DNA from: an uncultured bacterium
GTDB taxonomy: Bacteria; Verrucomicrobiota; Kiritimatiellia; UBA8416; CAMZLY01
DNA length: 34,782 bases
Direction of reading: 5' to 3'
NCBI GenBank assembly: GCA_947311825.1
Contig: CAMZLY010000202.1
Location: 1 to 34,782 of the forward strand
The notes under the pieces were generated by a model. That model did not search any database. It worked only from the letters and a program-made list of their open reading frames with translations, and had not been told where the DNA came from. The translations under genes and the position numbers were made by a program. Positions 1 through 7,014 of this stretch are shown here, piece after piece (positions within the stretch are counted from its first letter, which is position 1; the number at the start of each line of letters is the position of its first letter).

Positions 1-10
1 CAAAATGATG

Positions 11-213
11 TTTTGACAAAATGATTTAAGGGATTTATTGCTCTACGGGGAAAGATGTTCTGACAAAATGATGTTTTGACAAAATGATTTAAGGGATTTG
101 TTGCTATACGGGGAAAGATGTTTTGACAAAATGATTTAAGGGATTTATTGCTCTACGGGAAAAGATGTTTTGACAAAATGATTTACGGAATTTGTTGTTC
201 TACGGGAAAAGAT
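11..213. repeat. 47-bp tandem repeat array
   Basis: Four near-identical units start with TTTTGACAAAATGATTTA at 11-57, 74-120, 121-167 and 168-213 (the last is 46 bp). A 16-bp partial unit (head only, ending ATGATG) sits at 58-73, and the tail of another such partial unit is at 1-10, so the array probably continues to the left of the window. A degenerate further copy may reach about 247. Each unit starts with the small palindrome TTTTG-A-CAAAA and contains TTGACA followed 17 nt later by TATTGC or TTGTTG, which looks promoter-like but has a poor -10. No unique spacers separate the units, so this is not a CRISPR. Function unknown. Confidence 0.9.
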
Positions 214-251
214 TTGGCAAAAAGTAGAGAATGATTAAGAGATGTGTAGAG

Positions 252-386
252 TCGGCTCTGTGAGCCGAAAGCGAGGGGCGAAGTGCTAGTTGTGTTTGAA
301 AACTCGTCTGAAGGCGAGCTTTCCTGCGAAAAGGATTGGCTCATAGAGCCAACGTTCTACATAAGGTTGGTCAGAGACGGCCAACC
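252..386. repeat. Cluster of four short hairpins upstream of glgB
   Basis: Four consecutive inverted repeats are visible. Stems are 252-258/262-268 (7 bp, loop TGT), 303-308/313-318 (6 bp, one G-U, loop TGAA), 336-342/346-352 (7 bp, loop ATA) and 365-372/379-386 (8 bp, one G-U, loop AGAGAC). The third and fourth, and the pair at 3131-3193, have related stem ends (TTGG or GGTTGG with CCAA or CCAACC), so they look like members of a dispersed palindrome family. They lie between the 47-bp array and glgB. None is followed by a T-run, so they are not obvious terminators. Confidence 0.7.
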
Positions 387-423
387 CTATAATGGGGGAT
401 GGGGCTTATTTTGCTGAGAAAGG

Positions 424-2445
424 ATGGAGAGTATTTTGATTAAAAGTGTTGTACCTTTACGTTTGGCGGATGACCCTTATCTGGTTCCTTTTCTTGATGA
501 GATAAGGGATCGTCGGGTTCGTGCCGATGAAGTTGCGTCTACTCTTGCGGGGGGGGACGGCTCGCTATCAGAATTTGCTTCTGCCCATGAATATTTTGGC
601 TTACATAAAATTGATGCCGGTTGGGTATTTAGAGAGTGGGCTCCCAATGCAGAGGCCATTACTTTGATTGGAGAATTCAGTCACTGGCAGGAATCATCGG
701 AATTTTCATTGAGCAGAATTGATAATGGTGTTTGGGAGTTATTTTTGTCGGAAGATGCTCTGCAACATGGTCAGCTTTATAAACTTAAGATGCATTGGGG
801 TGGTGGTAGCGGGGAGCGTATCCCTGTTTATGCTCGGCGCGTCGTGCAGGATGTTAATACGAAAATATTTAATGCCCAGGTCTGGAACCTTCAAAATCCA
901 TATTTATGGAAGAATGAATTATATAGAAGAGCGGCTGTTCCACCGCTTATTTATGAAGCACATATCGGTATGGCACAGGAGCATGGTGGTGTTGGTACTT
1001 ATGATGAATTCAGGTTACATGTTTTGCCGCGCATTATTGATGCTGGCTATAATACAATTCAGCTTATGGCAATTCAGGAGCACCCATATTATGGTTCTTT
1101 TGGTTATCATGTTGCAAACTTCTTTGCCGCATCTTCTCGCTATGGAACGCCGGAAGAACTGAAGGCTTTAGTTGATGCAGCACATAGTGCCGGTATTGCG
1201 GTGATAATGGATATGATACATTCTCATTCAGTGAAAAATGAACTTGAGGGAATGGGCTTTTTTGATGGTACACGCTACCAGTATTTTCATGATGGTGGAC
1301 GCGGTGAGCATACTGCCTGGGATTCATTATGTTTTGATTATGGCAAACATCAGGTTTTACATTTTTTGCTTTCCAATTGTAAGTTCTGGCTAGATGAATA
1401 TCATTTTGATGGATATCGCTTTGATGGTATCACTAGTATGCTGTATCATCATCATGGGCTGGGTAATGCTTTTGGGGATTATGCCGATTATTTTAGCGAT
1501 GCCGTTGATGAAGATGCGGTGACTTATCTTACGCTTGCTAATGATTTGATTCATTCGCTCCGTCCTGACGCTATTACTGTGGCAGAGGATGTTAGTGGAA
1601 TGCCTGGTTTGGTTGCGGCTGATGACGATGGTGGTTGTGGTTTTAATTATCGGCTGGCTATGGGGATGCCTGATTATTGGTTTCATCTTTTGAAAGAAGT
1701 GCAGGATGAATATTGGGATATGGGGCAGATGTGGCATGCATTGACTGACCATCGCCAAGATGAAAAAGTTATTAGTTATGTGGAATGTCATGATCAGGCA
1801 ATTGTTGGCGGTAAGACTATGATTTCAGAGTTGCTTGATGCGGCGATATATACTGAGATGAGATTTGATAACCCAAATGATGTTGTTGCTCGCGGTATGG
1901 CTTTGCATAAAATGATTCGGCTTGCAACATTGGCGGCGGCGGGACACGGGTATCTTAATTTTATCGGCAACGAGTTTGGGCATCCTGAATGGGTGGATTT
2001 TCCAAGGGAGGGGAATGGCTGGTCGCACCATTATGCACGTCGGCAATGGCATTTACGGGACGATCAGGAACTGAAATATCATTACCTTGCAGATTTTGAT
2101 AAAGCTATGCTTGCTCTGATGGCTGATAACAAGATAATGGAAACCAAATTAGCACGTTATTTATGGCATCATAACGAAGATAAAATGCTCTTTTTTGAAC
2201 GTGCAGGTTTCTTTTTCTTTTTCAATTTTAATCCTGTGGCATCATTTGCTGATTATCCTGTAGAGATATTGCCGGGTAGATATCAACATGTCTTGGATAG
2301 CGATGAATATAGATTTGGTGGAATGGGCAGAATAGAGTTAGGGCAGGAGTTTACGACATATTCGGTTGTCGAAAACAGGGTTAAACACGACTATATAAAG
2401 ATATATTTGCCAAGTAGAATTGCAATGGTGTTGAGGAGAGGGTAA
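424..2445 (+). CDS. glgB: 1,4-alpha-glucan branching enzyme, eukaryotic-type GH13
   Basis: Glycogen branching enzyme: cuts alpha-1,4 chains and re-attaches them as alpha-1,6 branches, in the cytoplasm. An N-terminal CBM48-like domain (about residues 50-150, with FREWAPNAEAITLIGEFSHW) precedes the GH13 barrel. Catalytic motifs are DMIHSHSVKN, then DGYRFDGITSMLYHHHG with nucleophile Asp334, VAEDVSGMPG with acid/base Glu388, and YVECHDQAIVGGKT with Asp457. The motifs and the 673-residue length fit the eukaryote-like (GH13_8) type rather than classical bacterial GlgB. No glgA, glgC or glgP is in view, so it appears to stand alone here. Start choice is open: ATG 424 abuts the AGG before it, whereas an in-frame TTG at 436 has AGGATGGAG at a normal distance. 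The stop lies 7 bp from that of the converging next gene. Confidence 0.95.
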   Translation: MESILIKSVVPLRLADDPYLVPFLDEIRDRRVRADEVASTLAGGDGSLSEFASAHEYFGLHKIDAGWVFREWAPNAEAITLIGEFSHWQESSEFSLSRIDNGVWELFLSEDALQHGQLYKLKMHWGGGSGERIPVYARRVVQDVNTKIFNAQVWNLQNPYLWKNELYRRAAVPPLIYEAHIGMAQEHGGVGTYDEFRLHVLPRIIDAGYNTIQLMAIQEHPYYGSFGYHVANFFAASSRYGTPEELKALVDAAHSAGIAVIMDMIHSHSVKNELEGMGFFDGTRYQYFHDGGRGEHTAWDSLCFDYGKHQVLHFLLSNCKFWLDEYHFDGYRFDGITSMLYHHHGLGNAFGDYADYFSDAVDEDAVTYLTLANDLIHSLRPDAITVAEDVSGMPGLVAADDDGGCGFNYRLAMGMPDYWFHLLKEVQDEYWDMGQMWHALTDHRQDEKVISYVECHDQAIVGGKTMISELLDAAIYTEMRFDNPNDVVARGMALHKMIRLATLAAAGHGYLNFIGNEFGHPEWVDFPREGNGWSHHYARRQWHLRDDQELKYHYLADFDKAMLALMADNKIMETKLARYLWHHNEDKMLFFERAGFFFFFNFNPVASFADYPVEILPGRYQHVLDSDEYRFGGMGRIELGQEFTTYSVVENRVKHDYIKIYLPSRIAMVLRRG

Positions 2446-2452
2446 GCTGTTC

Positions 2453-3088
2453 TTAGAACACTCCGGCAATGGCTCTAGCGATTGCTTCTTGTCCGGCTTG
2501 TGTTGGGTGCAGTCCGTCTGCCTGCAACATGTCTGGACCTACTACGCCTTCAAGGTCAACAAGGGCTGTTCCTGTTTCGCCGGCTAGGTTTCTTATTTCG
2601 TTATTAATGGCTTTTACTCCACCATTGAATATTGCATGGCCTCTTACCATCTGTGGGATAGTTCCTATGATCGGAATTGTCTGGTGGTCGATTGCAACGC
2701 CGATGGTTGAAGCAAGTGCACCTTTTACTGCGGCAGGATCTCCACCATGTATTGCGTCATTGCTTCCAAGTAGAATAAATAAATATGCTGGGTGATATTG
2801 GTTTAGTAGTGACTGGGCACGACCAGGACCGCTATCAGCTCTTGTCCCGCCGCTACCGGCATTTACAACTTGTTTGCCGGACATTCCTGCAAGAATGCCG
2901 GGGTATGGAGCGACGCCTTGACCGGCGGTAATACTATCACCAAGTGCTACAGCAACATTGATGTCATTTTCGCCGGTATCTCCAGCAACCTTACTGCCGC
3001 TATCTTCGCAACCGGTGAATAAAAGGATTACTGTTGTTAGTAATGTACTGAATATTATTTTTGATATTTTCTTGATGTAAGTATCCAT
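2453..3088 (-). CDS. SGNH/GDSL hydrolase, putative lipoprotein
   Basis: Likely an esterase or lysophospholipase-like hydrolase (TesA-like SGNH fold) exported and possibly lipid-anchored. The N-terminus has a lysine-rich start, a hydrophobic stretch (about 11-24) and a lipobox-like FTGC with Cys27. The four SGNH blocks are present: GDSITAG with Ser52, NAGSGG with Gly78, LLGSND with Asn110, and DGLHP with Asp191 and His194. Length 211 residues is normal. AAAGGA precedes the ATG by about 11 nt. Substrate cannot be told from sequence; carbohydrate or acyl ester hydrolysis in the envelope is possible. It converges on glgB. The next minus-strand gene upstream is 228 bp away, with palindromes between them. 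Confidence 0.88.
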   Translation of the reverse strand: MDTYIKKISKIIFSTLLTTVILLFTGCEDSGSKVAGDTGENDINVAVALGDSITAGQGVAPYPGILAGMSGKQVVNAGSGGTRADSGPGRAQSLLNQYHPAYLFILLGSNDAIHGGDPAAVKGALASTIGVAIDHQTIPIIGTIPQMVRGHAIFNGGVKAINNEIRNLAGETGTALVDLEGVVGPDMLQADGLHPTQAGQEAIARAIAGVF

Positions 3089-3130
3089 ATTTTTTTATTT
3101 CCTTTTATTGTAACTCAAAAACTCACTCGG

Positions 3131-3193
3131 TCGGGAATATTTCCCGAACTACTTTTGTTCGTTTCACATGTAGGTTGGGAAAACTTCCCGACC
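3131..3193. repeat. Two intergenic palindromes
   Basis: Two hairpins lie 25 nt apart. Stem 3131-3137/3141-3147 (7 bp, loop TAT, TCGGGAA with TTCCCGA) and stem 3173-3181/3185-3193 (9 bp with one G-U, loop AAC, GGTTGGGAA with TTCCCGACC). They resemble each other and the hairpins at 336-386. They follow the 3' end of the minus-strand gene at 3317. On that strand the 3131-3147 hairpin is followed after about 9 nt by TTTTT, so weak termination is possible. A dispersed palindrome family is equally likely. Confidence 0.7.
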
Positions 3194-3316
3194 ATAAAAT
3201 ATTTTCCGAGAAATCACCTTTTATTCTTTTATATCTAGTGAGAACCACAGCATTATTTTGTTAAGATACCGTTTAGCATCCGTTTATACAATCATAAATA
3301 ATAATTAATTTATTGC

Positions 3317-5071
3317 TTATTTAGAATTTTTAAGTTTGGTTGTTACTTTCAGGTTATTATGTAGGGCTTTGGATTCGGGGAATTCCAGGAGTGCTTTGTT
3401 AAGCAGGGTAATTGCTTGATCATATTTTCCGTCGATACCGAAGATTATGGAAAGGTTAATGTATGCTGTTTCTCGGTATTGATTGTTTTGTTTATAATTG
3501 ATTACTGTGAGAAAATGTTGTTTGGCAAGTTCTTTGTTGTTGAGATTGTCGTTATACAGATTTGCCAGAGATATGTGTGCGTACATATTTTGTGAATTTA
3601 TATGCAGAACTTTTTTATACCACTTCTCTGATTCATTAAAATGTCCTTGTTTACGCTTTATATCGCCTAGTACATTCCGTGGCAATATAAAATCATCTGC
3701 TCCGTTAAGTGAGTTTATTGCAAGCTCTTCTGCATACTCAAGTTGATTGTCTATTGTTAATAATCGCGCAAGTTCAGCCTGTGCGTGGAATGCGAACTTA
3801 TGTGCATGGATAGAACGTTGCAAAAGAATGGTGTTATTATTCCAGGCTTGAGTCCAAGTGAATGTTGAAATTACGCCTACAGTTCTGCTAGATATAATTA
3901 TAATAAGAACAGTTATGGCTATTATTTTATGCGATCTAAGTATTGATGAGGAGTATAAGAAATCAAGAAGGTTTTTTATTATAAAGATAATGCTAAGTGA
4001 TAATCCCACACTTGATAATGTCATGTAGTAATCTGCAAATGGCCCTGAGTAAAGTGGGATTATATTACACATTGGGATTAGTGATATTATACTCCATGCT
4101 ATTCCAGCAATAATTTCTGGGTATTGACGGTACAGTTTAATAGTAGCAACCCCTAATACAAGAGGCAATATCCATGCACTAGTTAATAATAACATTGATG
4201 TTGTCTTGCCCCATATAAAAGTTCGCATGATTTCTTGGGATGCAAATGGCCATAGCCATAGCTTAATATGACTTAACATGAAAAATGGAGATGCAAATTG
4301 AAGCTGCCAACTTTTTGTTACTCCAATAATACATGAGTTGCCCATGGGGGTTAATTTGCCGCGTGCAAGAAGTAGTATGAGTGTTATGATCGTAAGTGCA
4401 AGATAGGGCATTATTATCTTTTTAGACAATGAGCGTCGTTTAATCATGATGTCCTGTATTACTATAAGACATGGAAATATAATGATTGCTTCATAAGCAC
4501 TAAAGGCAAGAGCGTAAAAAATGATACTTAGACTAAATAGTACGTATGATTTTATGATTTCGGCTTTTTCTTGTTTATGCCGTGCATATTCCCAACATAT
4601 AAGTCCAGCAAGGACACTAATCATGCTGACTAGAATGTTTGCACAGCTTAGCCATGCTATACTGGAAACCAAAGTTGGCGATAGTGCCCATATTCCTGTG
4701 CCTATTGCTGCCCATTTTGTGGTTGGTGTCCACAGTCTAAACCAGAAAAACAATATAAATATTGTGGCGATGTATAGAGTCAATAAAATACTATGTGCAG
4801 TTATAACTGCATGAGTACCGGTTTGTAGCACTAACCAGAAAATAAGATTCTTTGCCGGACGTTTTAAGCCAAAGGTGTCAGGAGAAAATATTTCTTTTGG
4901 TGAGGAAAAAGAATTTACATGTTCAATTTGTGGGATGTCATCTAAAAAGAATGGTGCATGTAAAACTTGAAAAGCCAGTGCAATTGCGAGTCCCAGAATT
5001 AACAGTAGTATATACTGTGTACATTTATCAGAAAATATTTTGTTTGTAATCATCCTATTATCTTTATACAT
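3317..5071 (-). CDS. GT-C-like multi-pass membrane protein with C-terminal TPR repeats
   Basis: Looks like a membrane glycosyltransferase of the GT-C/TMTC-like kind, which would transfer a sugar from a polyprenyl-phosphate donor on the outer face of the inner membrane. A first transmembrane helix is followed by an extracytoplasmic loop with LDD (Asp44-Asp45 from the ATG at 5071), the usual place for GT-C catalytic acids. About nine to ten more hydrophobic helices follow. The last ~150 residues are TPR-like (for example GHFNESEKWYKKVLHINS and GKYDQAITLLNKALLEFPES). The open frame could start at TTG 5089, ATG 5071 or ATG 5053; none has a clear ribosome site, though an AAAGA precedes 5053. Acceptor and sugar are unknown. 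It is very A+T rich and isolated from the polyprenyl-sugar genes at 18556-23872. Confidence 0.75.
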   Translation of the reverse strand: MYKDNRMITNKIFSDKCTQYILLLILGLAIALAFQVLHAPFFLDDIPQIEHVNSFSSPKEIFSPDTFGLKRPAKNLIFWLVLQTGTHAVITAHSILLTLYIATIFILFFWFRLWTPTTKWAAIGTGIWALSPTLVSSIAWLSCANILVSMISVLAGLICWEYARHKQEKAEIIKSYVLFSLSIIFYALAFSAYEAIIIFPCLIVIQDIMIKRRSLSKKIIMPYLALTIITLILLLARGKLTPMGNSCIIGVTKSWQLQFASPFFMLSHIKLWLWPFASQEIMRTFIWGKTTSMLLLTSAWILPLVLGVATIKLYRQYPEIIAGIAWSIISLIPMCNIIPLYSGPFADYYMTLSSVGLSLSIIFIIKNLLDFLYSSSILRSHKIIAITVLIIIISSRTVGVISTFTWTQAWNNNTILLQRSIHAHKFAFHAQAELARLLTIDNQLEYAEELAINSLNGADDFILPRNVLGDIKRKQGHFNESEKWYKKVLHINSQNMYAHISLANLYNDNLNNKELAKQHFLTVINYKQNNQYRETAYINLSIIFGIDGKYDQAITLLNKALLEFPESKALHNNLKVTTKLKNSK

Positions 5072-5114
5072 ATTATGGTGTTTATGCAAATTATAAATTA
5101 AAAATTTGGTTTAC

Positions 5115-5131
5115 CGTTCCTTTGCGGCTAA
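5115..5131 (-). repeat. Dispersed intergenic phrase TTAGCCGCAAAGGAACG
   Basis: On the minus strand this 17-mer matches 16 of 17 bases of 29750-29766 (plus strand, before topA). Around it an inverted repeat pairs TTTACCG (5110-5116) with CGGTAAA (5147-5153). Both copies are intergenic and upstream of a gene in the same orientation. Confidence 0.5.
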
Positions 5132-5227
5132 ATATTTTTTGCACGGCGGTAAAACAGTCTTCTGGGTTGTTGTAATCAGGGCATAACGGCACAGAGCACC
5201 GTTGTACGGGGTAGTGCCAAAGATTTA

Positions 5228-6814
5228 TCAAACTGTAACGGCAAATATATCTTTATCGGCAAAGCGGATTTGTTCTGATTTATATTGCTTGTTCTTATTA
5301 AAATCAAAAATCAGCAGGTAGCCCGTTTTGATACCTTGGAAGTCTAGATAGTCGGATAGTTGCTGTAGCCCACGCTGATGGTATTTATTACCACGCCAGA
5401 TTTTGAGTTCGATTACCTCTTTTTGATTTTTGCCGAATGTCACCACAATATCCATACGCCGTTCATCGGACACTACCGGTTCTTTCCACATAAAGCCTTT
5501 GCCGTTGACTATTGGCTTTAGGAATGACATAAAGACCAGCCGTCCTTCACGTTCAAGAAATGATGCATCTTTGTCTGAATAATGCTCTTTCATGAATTCC
5601 TGGAATTTTAACAGTATTTTGTTAATATCTAAACGTACATCATTCTCAAATGCACCTGACACTCCGATGATATGATAACCACCGTCACGCGTCACTTTAC
5701 GAGATCTCATGTAATTGGCAATAATTTGTTCGTAAACCAGATTATGAATAGCAACTTTTCCGTTTCTCTCACACAAAATACCATAGAGGCATCCAAGATT
5801 TACCACTGGGTCGAGGGCAGAAAATATCATGCCATGTTCCTTAACACCAAAGACAACATTATAAACTAGTTCGTAAAGATCAGTATTATTTTCAAGGTTC
5901 TTTGCAAGATCATCAAAGTTTGTTGTCGTATAAACTTCCCGCGTCAGCCATCGGAATGACCAGTCAATATCATCAAGTGTCCAATGCTTGGGATCGTAAT
6001 CCGAGTTTTGGTCGGCTTCTTCTTCATCTATATTCTTGCAAATTTTACTTACTAGAAACGGGTAGCCGCTGGTGTAGTAATGAATACGTTCTGCTAGAGC
6101 ATCAAAATCCATCTTCACTTCATTTTCTTCGGCATAATCAACCAGCATGGTTTTGATCTCTGCCGGATTAAAGCTCATATCCACATTAAAATCAGCCGCA
6201 ATGTTCCACGGGCTGTTTATCTTTACTTCCTCGCCTTCACGAATCTTGAGTTTCAGTGATTTTACATCATGCACACCTGCCAGAATTACGGATTTGAATG
6301 TGAAATCCTTACCACGTTCACGAAGCAGGTATTTATCTCTAAACATTGCCAGAAAACTCACAAAAAGCTGATTGTTGCTTGCTTTATCAACTTCGTCTAT
6401 CAGTAAAACCACGTCACGATCAACTTTTTGCACGAACTTGGTGATGAAGGTTGCCAGTGTTTTGAGGTTGCTAACATCGCAATTAATATTTCTAATAAGT
6501 TGTGCGGTTTCCGGATGAAACATCTCAAGACTATCCGCAAACATCTCGACCAGGCGCGGGCTGAATGATTGCTCATCTTCAAATATAGTGTCACCCACAC
6601 CGGCAAAAGAAAGCGATATTAGAATGCATTTATCATCAAGCATTCGCTCAATCTTATCCAGCATAGTAGTCTTGCCATACTGCCGCGGGCGATTTATGGC
6701 AAAGTATTTCCCTTTTTCAATCAAATGCATCACCTGATCAAATTTACGGGAAATATCAACCATATAGTGTTTATCCGGCACACAAATGCCGGTTACATTA
6801 AATTCACGTTCCAT
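5228..6814 (-). CDS. AAA-ATPase-like / PD-(D/E)XK nuclease fusion (DUF1703 type)
   Basis: A two-part protein. The N-terminal AAA-ATPase-like domain (about 15-300) has NRPRQYGKTT as P-loop (Lys48) and VVLLIDEVD as Walker B (135-143). A middle winged-helix-like linker follows. The C-terminal ~130 residues form a PD-(D/E)XK nuclease-like domain with Asp455 and Glu469-x-Lys471 (VIELKIW), then QLSDYLDFQG. This architecture is a large family common in gut and anaerobic bacteria; its role is not established, and defence or mobile-element biology is often suspected. GGAG sits 7 nt before ATG 6814, so the start is firm. It is divergent from dnaX. No toxin partner or transposase adjoins it. Confidence 0.88.
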   Translation of the reverse strand: MEREFNVTGICVPDKHYMVDISRKFDQVMHLIEKGKYFAINRPRQYGKTTMLDKIERMLDDKCILISLSFAGVGDTIFEDEQSFSPRLVEMFADSLEMFHPETAQLIRNINCDVSNLKTLATFITKFVQKVDRDVVLLIDEVDKASNNQLFVSFLAMFRDKYLLRERGKDFTFKSVILAGVHDVKSLKLKIREGEEVKINSPWNIAADFNVDMSFNPAEIKTMLVDYAEENEVKMDFDALAERIHYYTSGYPFLVSKICKNIDEEEADQNSDYDPKHWTLDDIDWSFRWLTREVYTTTNFDDLAKNLENNTDLYELVYNVVFGVKEHGMIFSALDPVVNLGCLYGILCERNGKVAIHNLVYEQIIANYMRSRKVTRDGGYHIIGVSGAFENDVRLDINKILLKFQEFMKEHYSDKDASFLEREGRLVFMSFLKPIVNGKGFMWKEPVVSDERRMDIVVTFGKNQKEVIELKIWRGNKYHQRGLQQLSDYLDFQGIKTGYLLIFDFNKNKQYKSEQIRFADKDIFAVTV

Positions 6815-6944
6815 TTTTTACTTCTCCAGATAATCAATATCAAATTCGATAAACAACTCTTGCACATTAGCTATGTTTCGTCAAATGGTATTACTTTTTA
6901 ATCAGTAATTCTCATTTTACAAAATTACTTAATTATTCTTGTCA

Positions 6945-6950
6945 TATAAT
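6945..6950 (+). promoter_or_regulatory. Candidate -10 box for the dnaX operon
   Basis: A perfect TATAAT lies 65 nt before the dnaX ATG at 7015. No good -35 is seen at 16-18 nt. It overlaps the upstream in-frame ATG at 6949, which argues against that ATG being the start. Confidence 0.35.
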
Positions 6951-7014
6951 GTTGGATTTGAGTACAGTTAGTGCTGATTCAATCAGTTTTATTGTGAATG
7001 TAGGGATTTTAACT

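Noticed and set aside
1-213. Tandem array as a CRISPR
   Set aside because: Units are directly contiguous and there are no unique spacers; no cas genes are in the window.
719-1791. Long alternative frames inside glgB on both strands
   Set aside because: They are shadows of a clearly coding gene and show biased, low-complexity translations.
6949-7014. Upstream ATG as the dnaX start
   Set aside because: It overlaps a TATAAT, adds 22 residues foreign to DnaX, and the classic N-terminus begins at 7015 with AGGG upstream.
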